In this document: piece after piece, positions 1-8,711 of the stretch
Layout: every line of letters starts with the position of its first letter
Numbering within the stretch: the stretch's first letter is position 1
Program-made: the position numbers and the translations under genes
The notes under the pieces: model-generated
The model's input: only the letters and a program-made list of their open reading frames with translations
Told to the model about the DNA's origin: nothing
The model's database searches: none
From: Nocardioides sp.
GTDB lineage: Bacteria; Actinomycetota; Actinomycetes; Propionibacteriales; Nocardioidaceae
DNA length: 64,000 nucleotides
Assembly: GCA_025924815.1 (NCBI GenBank)
Contig: JAICHQ010000006.1
Span: 1 to 64,000, forward strand
Direction of reading: 5' to 3'

Positions 1-2
1 AG

Positions 3-371
3 GCCGCGCGCCAGGCCGTCAACGCGATCGCCAACCCGACCATGCCCGAGGTCGGCGAGCGCTACCTCGGCACGGTCGTGAAGACGACCAACTTCGGTGC
101 GTTCGTCTCCCTGCTCCCGGGCAAGGACGGGCTGCTCCACATCACCAAGCTCCGTGCTCTGGTGGGCGGCAAGCGGGTGGAGAACGTCGAGGACGTCGTC
201 TCGGTCGGCCAGAAGATCCAGGTGGAGATCGGCGAGATCGACGACCGCGGCAAGCTGTCGCTGATCCCCGTCGTCGAGGACGACAGCGCGAAGGGCGACG
301 GTGCGCAGGGCGAGGCTCCCGCGCCGGCCACCCCGGAGTCGACCGAGGCCGAGGCCCAGGTCACCGAGTGA
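3..371 (+). CDS. pnp: Polyribonucleotide nucleotidyltransferase (PNPase), C-terminal end, 5' truncated by the window edge
   Basis: The reading frame is open from the left edge and ends in TGA. The 122 visible residues hold the end of the KH region followed by an S1 RNA-binding domain ([21 protein letters not shown], then LLHITKL), and a low-complexity acidic tail of Ala, Glu and Pro. PNPase is the phosphorolytic 3'-5' exonuclease of the RNA degradation machinery. The downstream M16 peptidase gene starts 8 bp later, the usual actinobacterial order. Only the C-terminal domain is visible, so the catalytic RNase PH domains are assumed, not seen. Confidence 0.95.
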   Translation, partial: AARQAVNAIANPTMPEVGERYLGTVVKTTNFGAFVSLLPGKDGLLHITKLRALVGGKRVENVEDVVSVGQKIQVEIGEIDDRGKLSLIPVVEDDSAKGDGAQGEAPAPATPESTEAEAQVTE

Positions 372-378
372 CCCGACC

Positions 379-1743
379 GTGACCCACCAGGCATCTGCGA
401 CGACCGGCCGGCAGCCCGCTGCCGGCCGGTCGTCGGTCTCCCCGCTCCCCGCGGCCGGCCGGCCCTCGGGCACGACCCGGACCCTGCTGAGGGAGGACGG
501 CGGCGTCGTCCGGCGTACGACGCTGCCGAGCGGCCTGCGGATCATCACCGAGCAGGTTCCCGGCCAGCGCTCGGCGACCATCGGCGTCTGGGTGGGCGTG
601 GGCTCCCGCGACGAGGGGGCCACCGTGCACGGCTGCTCCCACTTCCTGGAGCACCTGCTGTTCAAGGGCACCCCCGAGCGGTCGGCGCTCGACATCTCGA
701 TCGCGCTCGACGCGGTCGGCGGGGAGTTCAACGCCTTCACCGCCAAGGAGTACACCTGCTTCCACGCGCGCGTCCTCGACCAGGACCTCCCCCTCGCGGT
801 GGACGTGCTCGGTGACATGGTCACCTCGTCGCTGATCACCGAGGACGACGTCGACGCCGAGCGCGACGTGATCCTCGACGAGATCGCGATGCACGACGAC
901 GACCCCGACGACGTCGCCCACAACCTCTTCGCGTCGCTGGCCTGGGGCGACTCGCCGCTGGGCCGTCCCATCGCGGGCACCGCCGAGACCATCGAGGCGA
1001 TGACCCGCGACCAGATCCGTCGCTTCTACGCCCGCCACTACCGGCCCGAGCGGATGGTCGTCTCGGTCGCGGGGAGCGTCGACCACGCGAAGGTCGTCCG
1101 CCTCGTGCGCACGGCCTTCTCGCGGCGGGACTTCCTGGCCGGCACCGCACGACCGGTTCCGGCGCGACAGACCGACAAGCCGCGCAAGGTCGGCACCGGC
1201 ATCGCCGAGGCGAGCCGGCAGTTCGAGCAGGTCAACGTCGTGCTGGGGGTGCAGGGCCTGACCCGGTCCGACGACCGGCGGTTCGCCCTCGGCGTCCTCA
1301 ACGCCGCCCTCGGCGGCGGCACGTCGAGCCGGCTCTTCCAGGAGGTGCGTGAGAAGCGCGGCCTGGCCTACTCCGTCTTCTCCTTCGCCAGCCAGCACGT
1401 CGACGCCGGACTGGTCGGGGTGTCCGTCGGCTGCCTGCCGAACAAGCTCGAGCAGGTCCTCGACGTCGTCAGGGCCGAGCTGGCCAAGATCGCCCAGGAC
1501 GGCATCGACGCCGAGGAGCTCACTCGCGGCAAGGGACAGCTCAAGGGCGGGCTCGTCCTCGGTCTCGAGGACTCCGCCTCGCGGATGACCCGGCTCGGGA
1601 AGTCCGAGCTGGTCGACGACGAGCTGCTCGCCATCGACGAGGTGCTCGCACGCATCGACGGTGTCACGCTCGACGACGTACGCATCCTGGCGGCGGAGCT
1701 GTTCTCCCAGCCGGAGATCCTGGCGATCGTCGGGCCCCGCTGA
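379..1743 (+). CDS. M16 family zinc metallopeptidase (processing-peptidase type)
   Basis: The 454-residue protein has the inverted zinc motif of the M16 family, HFLEH at about residues 88-92, and the downstream acidic helix RDVILDEIAMHDDD that supplies the third zinc ligand. The second, non-catalytic M16 lobe follows, with LGGGTSSRLFQEVREKRGLAYSV typical of the family. GTG 379 is chosen because no other ATG, GTG or TTG lies in frame before the conserved LPSGLRIITE segment. The N-terminal 40 residues are low-complexity and unlike the family. It follows pnp directly, the usual actinobacterial context. The stop codon TGA lies within the CTGAG repeat bordering the 1745-1900 element. The natural substrate is unknown. 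Confidence 0.88.
   Translation: MTHQASATTGRQPAAGRSSVSPLPAAGRPSGTTRTLLREDGGVVRRTTLPSGLRIITEQVPGQRSATIGVWVGVGSRDEGATVHGCSHFLEHLLFKGTPERSALDISIALDAVGGEFNAFTAKEYTCFHARVLDQDLPLAVDVLGDMVTSSLITEDDVDAERDVILDEIAMHDDDPDDVAHNLFASLAWGDSPLGRPIAGTAETIEAMTRDQIRRFYARHYRPERMVVSVAGSVDHAKVVRLVRTAFSRRDFLAGTARPVPARQTDKPRKVGTGIAEASRQFEQVNVVLGVQGLTRSDDRRFALGVLNAALGGGTSSRLFQEVREKRGLAYSVFSFASQHVDAGLVGVSVGCLPNKLEQVLDVVRAELAKIAQDGIDAEELTRGKGQLKGGLVLGLEDSASRMTRLGKSELVDDELLAIDEVLARIDGVTLDDVRILAAELFSQPEILAIVGPR
398..435 (+). terminator. Strong hairpin at the pnp/M16 peptidase junction
   Basis: Arms CGACGACCGGCCGGCAGC (398-415) and its exact reverse complement (418-435) are separated by only two bases, so a very stable GC-rich stem forms about 27 nt after the pnp stop. 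There is no T tract. If the peptidase starts at its only available GTG (379) the stem lies inside its first codons; otherwise it is a pnp terminator. Either way it should affect passage from pnp into the peptidase gene. Confidence 0.6.
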
Positions 1744-1905
1744 GCCTGGATCCCCCGATTTTCGCCTGCTGCGCGCCACCAGCCGGGGCGCTGGCTGCGT
1801 TGTGGACGCTCAACGGACAACCAGTACGACGCTCGCGCCTACGCCTTGCCATCACGCCCACCTGGTGACGCTCGCGACGCCGCAAATCGGTGGACCCAGC
1901 CTGAG
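1740..1905. mobile_element. MITE-like element, copy 1 (156-bp core plus CTGAG direct repeats)
   Basis: The core (1745-1900) aligns without a gap to 14776-14931, with roughly ten substitutions by eye. Its ends are imperfect inverted repeats (CCTGGATCCCCCGATT on the left; the complement of GGTGGACCCAGC on the right). CTGAG occurs directly on both sides (1740-1744 and 1901-1905), as expected of a target-site duplication. The left CTGAG contains the TGA stop of the M16 peptidase gene. No transposase is encoded. It sits between convergent genes. Confidence 0.8.
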
Positions 1906-1913
1906 CCGTCCGC

Positions 1914-2621
1914 TCACGGCGCGGTGACGTGGACCAGCCCGTAGAAGCCCGGCATCTGCTGCGGGCCGTCGAGGGTCCACAGCACCTTCTGCTTCCCGCG
2001 GACGTCCGGCACGCGCACCCGCATCTCGAACCGGATGTTCTGGAACGCCGGCAGGACGGGCCGACCCTGTGCGTCGTGGAACGGGACAGCCTCGCAGTTC
2101 AGGCGATGGGTCCAGTAGGCGAAGCGGCCGAAGGCGATGTTGTAGTCCGGGCACGGGTCCAGGCGCAGCGTGGTGGACGACTCCAGCACCGCGACGAACC
2201 GCAGCAGGTCTCCCGGGTGGGCCCGGCCCGAGATGTGGCCGGTCGCCGAGACGCGGTCGTACGGCGTGACGACGTGGCTGTCGACCCCGCGACGGACGTC
2301 CGGGTGCCCGGCGGGGAGGTCGCGCCACGGGACGACCGTCGCGCCCGAGCCCCGATCGGGGGTGGTGTGGCTCGTCGCCACCGTGCTGGGATCGGTGGTC
2401 GGGGACGGTGTTCCGCCGCCGAGGCCGCTGATGATCGAGGCGCCTCCGACCACGACCAGCACCGCCGCGGCCGTCGCCACGAACGGCCGCCAGGGAACGC
2501 GGCGCCGCGGCAGCGACTCGTCGAGCCGGTCGACCGGGACCGTCGGTGGTGGGGGCTGCTCGGCCTGCCAGCGGCGGGAGGCGGCGGAGAGCCGCTCGTC
2601 CATCGGGTCGAGATCAGGCAT
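1914..2621 (-). CDS. Single-pass membrane protein, probable anti-sigma-like partner of the adjacent sigma factor
   Basis: The 235-residue protein has a short cytoplasmic N-terminus (MPDLDPMDERLSAASRRW), one hydrophobic segment at about residues 48-68 (FVATAAAVLVVVGGASII) and an extracytoplasmic domain of about 165 residues with no recognised fold. The start ATG overlaps the 3' end of the sigma-factor gene by 8 bp, so the two are translationally coupled. The layout matches a SigE-family sigma factor with its membrane-bound regulator, but no zinc-binding anti-sigma motif is present, so the anti-sigma role is inferred from position. It ends just beside the MITE-like element. Confidence 0.7.
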   Translation of the reverse strand: MPDLDPMDERLSAASRRWQAEQPPPPTVPVDRLDESLPRRRVPWRPFVATAAAVLVVVGGASIISGLGGGTPSPTTDPSTVATSHTTPDRGSGATVVPWRDLPAGHPDVRRGVDSHVVTPYDRVSATGHISGRAHPGDLLRFVAVLESSTTLRLDPCPDYNIAFGRFAYWTHRLNCEAVPFHDAQGRPVLPAFQNIRFEMRVRVPDVRGKQKVLWTLDGPQQMPGFYGLVHVTAP

Positions 2622-3099
2622 CGTCGTCTCCCAACAGGTTGCGCAACCGCGCCCGGGCCTGATGCAGGGTCGCCTTGACGGTGCCGGGCGCACAGCCCAT
2701 CACCTCGGCGGTGGTGGCGACGTCCAGCCCCACGAAGTAGTACAGGTCGACCGCGAGGCGCTGCCGGCGGCTGAGGCCCGCGACCGCTCGCTCGAGGTCC
2801 AGGTCGTGCGCCGGCGCCGGGACTGCGGACTCGACCGAGTCGACCAGCTCGACCACCGACGCCGGCTGCCGCGTCCGGTGTCGGCGGCAGCGATCGGACA
2901 GGATCCCGACCAGCCAGGCGACCGGCGTGCCCCGCGACGCGTCGTAGGTCGACCACCGCTGCCAGGCGCGGATCAGCGCCTCCTGCACGACGTCGTCGCG
3001 GTCGGCCGGCGCGACCTGTCGCGCGGCGTACCGGGTCATCGCCGTCAGGTGAGGCTCCACCCAGCGCGCGAACTCCCCAGGGGTCCCGCGCTCGGTCAT
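2614..3099 (-). CDS. ECF RNA polymerase sigma factor, SigE family
   Basis: 161 residues with sigma region 2 (DRDDVVQEALIRAWQRW) and region 4 with a helix-turn-helix (LSRRQRLAVDLYYFVGL, then TTAEVMGCAPGTVKATLHQA). The ATG at 3099 (MTERG) is preferred over an upstream ATG at 3129 because GGAGGG lies 7-8 nt before it and because it places the ECF-type promoter at 3138-3164 at the same distance as in the second sigma operon of this window. It directs core polymerase to its own regulon, probably including itself. Signal and regulon are unknown. Confidence 0.9.
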   Translation of the reverse strand: MTERGTPGEFARWVEPHLTAMTRYAARQVAPADRDDVVQEALIRAWQRWSTYDASRGTPVAWLVGILSDRCRRHRTRQPASVVELVDSVESAVPAPAHDLDLERAVAGLSRRQRLAVDLYYFVGLDVATTAEVMGCAPGTVKATLHQARARLRNLLGDDDA

Positions 3100-3137
3100 G
3101 TCCTGCCCTCCGGAGACCAGTGTCTCCATGACCCTTC

Positions 3138-3164
3138 TACGCCGCGAGCGGCCATGCCGGTTTA
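3138..3164 (-). promoter_or_regulatory. Putative autoregulated ECF-type promoter of the sigma operon
   Basis: On the minus strand TAAACCGGC (3164-3156) is followed after 14 nt by CGTA (3141-3138), 39 nt before the sigma-factor start. The same arrangement, TAAACCGGC then 13 nt then CGTG, stands 36 nt before the unrelated-locus sigma gene at 43374. Shared -35/-10-like elements at matching distance suggest recognition by SigE-family sigma factors. Confidence 0.6.
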
Positions 3165-3192
3165 GGCCGGACCCGGGGGCGTTGGCACCGGG

Positions 3193-3708
3193 CTACGGCG
3201 TGAGCATCGCGACGCCGGCGCAGGCGACGGCCCAGAGCACACTGGTGAACGTGCCGATGATGAACCGCTCGGCCACCCCGGTGTCCTCGCCGCTGCGGAG
3301 CTCCGGGTAGCGCCCGAGGCCCTTGACCGCGAGCACGATCGCGAGCCCCGGAGCCCACCCCGCCACCAGCGCGACGTACACCCCGAGCCGCTCGAGGGCG
3401 CCGATCCAGGCGCCGCCGCGGAGCACGGTGCCGGCGTGGGTGACCCGTTCCGGGTCCTCGACGAAGGCGAAGACCTGCGTGGTCACGAGTCCTCCGCCCG
3501 CGACCGCGAGGATGCCGGCGAGCACCGTGATCCCCCGGTCGAGGTGGTGGGCCGTGCCGCCGGTCCAGCCGACCAGCAGGGCGGCCGCGAGCAGCACGAG
3601 CGAGCCGGCCGCGACGACGCGCGCCGCCCGGCCGGTCGCGATCCCGGCCACGGACGCGACCGCGGCCACGCCGACCAGCAGCGTGACGAGGACCTCCTGG
3701 GCGTTCAA
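3193..3708 (-). CDS. Integral membrane protein of a SatD-like cassette
   Basis: 171 residues with four or five hydrophobic segments, including VLVTLLVGVAAVASVAGIA near the N-terminus, VAAGSLVLLAAALLVGW, GITVLAGILAVAGGGLVT and two near the C-terminus. The start is a TTG in the overlap TTGA with the upstream SatD-like gene, with GGAGG 6 nt upstream. A conserved RYPELR segment and a C-terminal pair of transmembrane helices are seen, but the family is not recognised. Coupling to the SatD-like gene suggests a joint function. Confidence 0.65.
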   Translation of the reverse strand: MNAQEVLVTLLVGVAAVASVAGIATGRAARVVAAGSLVLLAAALLVGWTGGTAHHLDRGITVLAGILAVAGGGLVTTQVFAFVEDPERVTHAGTVLRGGAWIGALERLGVYVALVAGWAPGLAIVLAVKGLGRYPELRSGEDTGVAERFIIGTFTSVLWAVACAGVAMLTP

Positions 3709-4298
3709 CGGCCACCTCCGAGTGCGGTGCGGGTCAGGAACTCCACGAGCTCGCGGGCGCGGCGGCCCTCCGCGATGCCGGCGGCCGCGGCTCGCTGACT
3801 GACCGCCGACTGGCTGATGCCGATCCGCGCGCCGGACTCCTCGTAGGTCAGGCCCTGGTCGACGAGGTCGGCGACCTCCCAGCCCCGCGGCGTACGCCGG
3901 GACAGCAGCGCCGCCCACAGCCACACGGCCGACTCCAGGGCGCGGACCCCGTCGCCGTCGCCGACCGCCCGGACGTGCCAGGGGCTCGACTTGGCGTGCG
4001 TGACCGCTTCGCGGGCATGGAGGTACGCCGGGCCCCGGCCGGCGCGGGCCTGCTCGGCGAGGGGCGTCTCGACGGCTCCGATGCCGATCCCGATGTTCCA
4101 CTCCCCGGATCGCAGGAGCGGCTCGAGCGCGGCGACCAGCGCAGCGGGCTCGTCGAGGACGCCCTGGAGCTCATCGCCCACGGTGCGTTCGAAGGCGAGC
4201 AGGGTGGGCACCTCCGCGAGAGACGCGAGGGCCGCCGGCACCCGGTCGGTGCCGGTCCGGCTCCCGTCCTGGTCGACGGTCAGCACCACCACGTCCAT
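3705..4298 (-). CDS. SatD-like protein with C-terminal helix-turn-helix
   Basis: 197 residues. The N-terminal part (about 1-110) resembles the SatD family: a short beta strand MDVVVLTVDQDGSR, then FERTVGDELQGVL, corresponding to the family's GDEFQGL motif. The C-terminal part has a plausible helix-turn-helix at about 145-175 (LTYEESGARIGISQSAVSQRA). SatD proteins are known mainly from an acid-tolerance locus in streptococci, with no defined biochemistry. GAGGGAGG stands 7 nt before the ATG. The AT-rich promoter with an inverted repeat just upstream suggests autoregulation, which is inference. Confidence 0.65.
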   Translation of the reverse strand: MDVVVLTVDQDGSRTGTDRVPAALASLAEVPTLLAFERTVGDELQGVLDEPAALVAALEPLLRSGEWNIGIGIGAVETPLAEQARAGRGPAYLHAREAVTHAKSSPWHVRAVGDGDGVRALESAVWLWAALLSRRTPRGWEVADLVDQGLTYEESGARIGISQSAVSQRAAAAGIAEGRRARELVEFLTRTALGGGR

Positions 4299-4325
4299 CG
4301 GAAGCCTCCCTCTGATGCGACCTCA

Positions 4326-4355
4326 AGTTTAGAAAATAATCTAATATCTAGTCAA
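4326..4355 (-). promoter_or_regulatory. AT-rich promoter and operator-like repeat of the SatD-like cassette
   Basis: On the minus strand TTGACT (4355-4350) and TAAACT (4331-4326) are 18 nt apart, a good housekeeping promoter ending about 27 nt before the start codon. Between and over the boxes lies the inverted repeat TTAGA-6 nt-TCTAA (4329-4344). The stretch is strikingly AT-rich for this genome. Confidence 0.6.
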
Positions 4356-4370
4356 CATCAGGGAATGATC

Positions 4371-4886
4371 TCATCTCCGCCCGATGATGGCGACCACCGG
4401 CGGCGCCTTCTGGTCGACCACGGAGACCCGGAAGCCGCCCTCGGTCAGGGCCGCCGAGGCCTTCCGGACGATGTTGGGCACCAGCTCGGGCTGCGTCGTC
4501 TCGTAGTAGAGGTAGACCGCACCGCCCGGAAGCACCCGATCGTGCAGCAGCGCCACCTCGTCGGCGCAGCTGCGCACCCAGAACAGGTTGACGTTGAACG
4601 CGAAGGCCTTGTGCAGCCGCTTGACCGGCACCCGCAGGGTGGCCAGGTCGATCTGGCGCACGGTGAGGCGCCCCGCGTCGACGTACTTCTGGTTGCGGCG
4701 CCGGGTGCGGTCGACGCCGGACTCGGACCTGTCGATCGCGAACAGCTTGCCGGTGGTGAGTCGCTGGCAGATCAGCTCGGCGCCATAGCCGGCGCCGCAG
4801 CCGATCTCGAGGACGTTGTCGCCCGGTTGTGGGTCCATCAGCTCGACGGCCCAGATCATCCGCGGAGGGATCTGCGGAACTGGCAT
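4371..4886 (-). CDS. Class I SAM-dependent methyltransferase
   Basis: 171 residues with the glycine-rich SAM site VLEIGCGAGYGAELI (motif I, about residues 25-39), the acidic end of strand 2 in LFAIDRSESGVDR, and a late strand LPGGAVYLYYE. The length fits a minimal Rossmann methyltransferase without an added substrate domain, so the substrate cannot be predicted. It is transcribed away from dapB. A CAGGCT box 6 nt before the ATG is a possible leaderless promoter. Confidence 0.8.
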   Translation of the reverse strand: MPVPQIPPRMIWAVELMDPQPGDNVLEIGCGAGYGAELICQRLTTGKLFAIDRSESGVDRTRRRNQKYVDAGRLTVRQIDLATLRVPVKRLHKAFAFNVNLFWVRSCADEVALLHDRVLPGGAVYLYYETTQPELVPNIVRKASAALTEGGFRVSVVDQKAPPVVAIIGRR

Positions 4887-4956
4887 GCCCTCAGCCTGCC
4901 AGATCCCCGCCGGATCCTTGCCGGACCCTGGCTGCCCGTCCGTCGGGGTGCCTTAG

Positions 4957-5760
<804 letters not shown>

Positions 5761-6072
5761 CTACCAGCCCGGGACCACGAGGCGGACCAGTGCGGCAGCG
5801 GCCGCGGCCGTGAACACCACGACCAGGAACGGCGTCCGCAGCAGCAGCGCCACCACCGCCGCGGCGAGACCGGCCGCCCGGGCGTCGAGGGTGAGTCTCG
5901 TGCCGTCGGCGAAGACCTGCACCGCGACCAGCGCGGCGAGGAGAGCGACCGGGATCAGGTCGGCGACGCGTTCGACCACCGGGTGGTCGAGGACCCGCGC
6001 GGGCAGGGAGACACCCGCCAGCTTGAGGAGGTAGCACCCGGCGCCGGCGCCGAGGATCGCCAGCCAGGTCAT
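5761..6072 (-). CDS. azlD: AzlD family branched-chain amino acid export subunit
   Basis: 103 residues, almost wholly hydrophobic, with four predicted membrane segments and the AzlD-like stretch LDHPVVERVADLIPVALLAAL. AzlD is the small partner of AzlC in exporters of branched-chain amino acids or analogues. The ATG overlaps the azlC stop as ATGA, so the two are coupled. The gene ends immediately beside the convergent dapB stop. Confidence 0.85.
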   Translation of the reverse strand: MTWLAILGAGAGCYLLKLAGVSLPARVLDHPVVERVADLIPVALLAALVAVQVFADGTRLTLDARAAGLAAAVVALLLRTPFLVVVFTAAAAAALVRLVVPGW

Positions 6073-6788
6073 GGCCCGGGAAGCTCCGTCCGGTCGCCGG
6101 CCGACCGGGTGAGGACCCCCGCGAGCAGGGCGACCCCACCGGCCACGAGCACGGGAACCCCGGCCGCCGTCACCGGCACGACTCCGAGCGCGACGGCCGC
6201 CGCACTGACGGCGATCACCCGGTTGCGCGCATCGGCCAGGCGTGGCCACAGCAGGGCGAGGAACGCGCCGCCGACGGCCGCGTCGAGCCCGTAGTCACGA
6301 GGGTCGCCGATCAGGTTGCCGGCGACGGCCCCGACGAGCGTGAACAGGTTCCACAGGACGAAGACGGCCAGCCCGGTGGTCACGAAGCCGGTGCGGGCGA
6401 GGTCACGGGAGTCCCGGGTCACCGACATCGCCGTCGACTCGTCGATGACCAGGAGGGCCGCGGCCGGCCGCCGCCAGCCCCGGAAGTCCAGGAGGGGTGT
6501 GAGCTTGAGGCCGTAGAGGGTGTTGCGGGTGCCGAGCATCAACGAGGTCAGGGCCCCCGACCACATGGCGCCGCCGGCGGCGACGACGCCGACGAAGGCG
6601 AACTGGGAGGCACCGGTGAACATCACCAGGGACAGCACACAGGTCTGCGGCACCGAGAGCCCGGCGGCTACCGAGACGGCACCGAAGGACACGCCGTACA
6701 GCCCGGTGGCGATGCCCACGCCGAGGCTGTCGCGGACGACCGCGCGGTGCGCGGCCGCCGAGGGCGCGCTGCTCCCAGGATCGACCAC
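6069..6788 (-). CDS. azlC: AzlC family ABC-independent amino acid exporter, large subunit
   Basis: 239 residues with AzlC hallmarks: GVSFGAVSVAAGLS near the N-terminus, MFTGASQFAFVGV, and LGTRNTLYGLKL, with six or seven membrane segments. It likely exports branched-chain amino acids together with AzlD. GTG 6788 is chosen because TAGGGT stands 6 nt upstream on the coding strand, consistent with a leaderless mRNA. Confidence 0.9.
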   Translation of the reverse strand: MVDPGSSAPSAAAHRAVVRDSLGVGIATGLYGVSFGAVSVAAGLSVPQTCVLSLVMFTGASQFAFVGVVAAGGAMWSGALTSLMLGTRNTLYGLKLTPLLDFRGWRRPAAALLVIDESTAMSVTRDSRDLARTGFVTTGLAVFVLWNLFTLVGAVAGNLIGDPRDYGLDAAVGGAFLALLWPRLADARNRVIAVSAAAVALGVVPVTAAGVPVLVAGGVALLAGVLTRSAGDRTELPGP

Positions 6789-6808
6789 GCGCCGACCCTA
6801 GGCGACGG

Positions 6809-7030
6809 TCAGTGGCGGCGGGTCACGCGGATCGGTCGCGGCTGCTCGTGCTGCCCGTGCACGAGGACGTACGCCGCCAGCAGGCCCAATAGGCCGCCGG
6901 CCAGGGCCCCCCCGGAGATGGCGATGGGAAGCGGCGTGGAGTGGGCGATCCAGACGCCGGCGAGGATGCCGAAGCTCAGGCTGATCGCGCCGAGCACGAT
7001 CCGATGGAGTATCGGCAGTGGACCGAACAT
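6809..7030 (-). CDS. Small membrane protein, two transmembrane helices
   Basis: 73 residues. The start (MFGPLPILHRIVLG) has AGGAGG 5 nt before it. Two hydrophobic segments (IVLGAISLSFGILAGVWIA and GALAGGLLGLLAAYVLV) are followed by a basic tail rich in His and Arg. No family is recognised; it may be an actinobacterial hypothetical of the short membrane type. Confidence 0.6.
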   Translation of the reverse strand: MFGPLPILHRIVLGAISLSFGILAGVWIAHSTPLPIAISGGALAGGLLGLLAAYVLVHGQHEQPRPIRVTRRH

Positions 7031-7095
7031 CGTTGCCTCCTGTCGGGGCGAGGGAGTCCATCGTGACCGCACGGCGGCCGAAAACCAAGCAGTGA

Positions 7096-7638
7096 TCATG
7101 ACACAGCGGTGTGCAGCCGCACCTGCCTGACCTGCGTCGTCCCCGTGCCGTCGAGATCGAGCGTGCGCGAGGCGCCGTCGGCGGCCCAGCCGGCCTCGGT
7201 CAGGAACCTGCGCAGCACGTCGTCCTCGGCGACCAGCCAGGTCACGCTCCGGGTGAAGCCGTCCGCGGCCATGGTGTCCACCGCTGCCTGGACCAGCCGC
7301 GAGCCGTGGCCCCGGCCGCGCTCGTCGGCGTCCACGGTGAGCTCCATCAGCTCGCCATCCCTGACGCCGTCGCAGTCGGGATCGGTCGCCGGGGTCGTGA
7401 TGGCGAACCCTACGACCCGGTTGCGCTCGAGAGCGACCAGGGCCCGGTGTCGCGCGTCGGCGGGCCGCTCCAGCGCGTCGCGCCAGAGCTGGGCGAAGTC
7501 CGCCTCGCGCAGGTCGCCGGCGGCCGGCACCAGATCGACGTACGACGTGGCCCAGGCGCGCGCCTGGATCGCGGCGATGGCCTCGGCGTCGTCGGCCCAG
7601 GCGATGCGGACCGAGACGTCGGCAGAGGGCGTGCTCAC
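7096..7638 (-). CDS. GNAT family N-acetyltransferase
   Basis: 180 residues with the GNAT fold: substrate strand AWADDAEAIAAIQARAWA, then ELMELTVDADERGRGHGSRL, which holds the acetyl-CoA binding loop (R-G-x-G-x). The acceptor is not predictable. It is divergent from the paa operon across 83 bp that contain an inverted repeat GCATC-6 nt-GATGC (7673-7688), a candidate operator for either gene. Confidence 0.8.
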   Translation of the reverse strand: MSTPSADVSVRIAWADDAEAIAAIQARAWATSYVDLVPAAGDLREADFAQLWRDALERPADARHRALVALERNRVVGFAITTPATDPDCDGVRDGELMELTVDADERGRGHGSRLVQAAVDTMAADGFTRSVTWLVAEDDVLRRFLTEAGWAADGASRTLDLDGTGTTQVRQVRLHTAVS

Positions 7639-7721
7639 GGGTCCATGGTCGCAGCGAAGGCGGTGTTACACAGCATCGGCACTGATGCAGAAAGTCGTCA
7701 TGGCGCTGCTACGGTGGGTGT

Positions 7722-8711
7722 GTGTACGGCAACGACTTCGGGGGCGACCAGCACACCCGCCACGAGCCCGACAGGCCGCACGACGACCGGGCGTTCACTG
7801 CGCTGCTCGCCGGCGAGGGCCGGGTCGAGCCACGCGACGACATGCCCGAGGGCTACCGCAAGACGCTCGTGCGGCAGATCGCCCAGCACGCGCACTCCGA
7901 GATCATCGGGATGCAGCCGGAGGGCAACTGGATCAGCCGGGCACCCAGCCTGCGCCGCAAGGCGATCCTGATGGCCAAGGTGCAGGACGAGGCGGGTCAC
8001 GGTCTCTACCTGTACGCCGCGGCCGAGACGCTCGGCGTCGACCGGGCCGACCTGGTCGACCAGCTGCACTCCGGGCGGCAGAAGTACTCCTCGATCTTCA
8101 ACTACCCGACGCTCACCTGGGCCGACGTGGGTGCGATCGGCTGGCTGGTCGACGGCGCCGCGATCACCAACCAGGTGCCGCTGTGCCGCTGCTCCTACGG
8201 GCCCTATGCCCGCGCCATGGTGCGGGTCTGCAAGGAGGAGTCGTTCCACCAGCGGCAGGGCTTCGAGATCCTGTACACGCTCTCGCACGGCACGCCGTCG
8301 CAGAAGGCGATGGCCCAGGACGCCGTCAACCGCTACTGGTGGCCGTCGCTGATGATGTTCGGCCCGCCCGATGACGACAGCCCCAACTCCGCGCAGTCGA
8401 TGGCCTGGGGCATCAAGCGCTTCAGCAACGACGAGCTGCGGCAGCGCTTCGTCGACATGACCGTGCCCCAGGCCCAGGCGCTCGGACTGACGCTGCCCGA
8501 CCCCGACCTCCGCTGGAACGACGAGCGCGGCGGCTACGACTACGGGGAGATCGACTTCACCGAGCTTTTCGAGGTGATCCGGGGCAACGGCCCCTGCAAC
8601 ACCGAGCGGATGGCCCACAAGCGCGCCGCCCACCAGGCCGGGGCCTGGGCCCGCGACGCGGCCGAGGCGTACGCCGAGAAGCACGCGCGTCGTACCGAGT
8701 CGGTGGCCTGA
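7722..8711 (+). CDS. paaA: 1,2-phenylacetyl-CoA epoxidase, catalytic subunit A
   Basis: 329 residues. PaaA is the diiron oxygenase subunit that epoxidises phenylacetyl-CoA in aerobic phenylacetate breakdown. The ferritin-like motifs are present: [15 protein letters not shown] (E..H) and [12 protein letters not shown] (E..H). GTG 7722 lies 6 nt after TACGGT, so the mRNA is probably leaderless. First gene of paaABCDE; paaB starts on its last base. Confidence 0.97.
   Translation: MYGNDFGGDQHTRHEPDRPHDDRAFTALLAGEGRVEPRDDMPEGYRKTLVRQIAQHAHSEIIGMQPEGNWISRAPSLRRKAILMAKVQDEAGHGLYLYAAAETLGVDRADLVDQLHSGRQKYSSIFNYPTLTWADVGAIGWLVDGAAITNQVPLCRCSYGPYARAMVRVCKEESFHQRQGFEILYTLSHGTPSQKAMAQDAVNRYWWPSLMMFGPPDDDSPNSAQSMAWGIKRFSNDELRQRFVDMTVPQAQALGLTLPDPDLRWNDERGGYDYGEIDFTELFEVIRGNGPCNTERMAHKRAAHQAGAWARDAAEAYAEKHARRTESVA

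Noticed and set aside
361-1779. Long minus-strand open frame opposite the M16 peptidase gene
   Set aside because: Very long antisense frames are normal in DNA of this GC content; it has no motif, and the plus strand encodes a clear peptidase. The same applies to frames opposite ctaD, tmsA, leuA and others.
7673-7688. GCATC-6 nt-GATGC as a PaaR-type operator for the paa operon
   Set aside because: The arms are only 5 bp and no regulator gene is adjacent, so it is mentioned in the gene note but not listed as a site.
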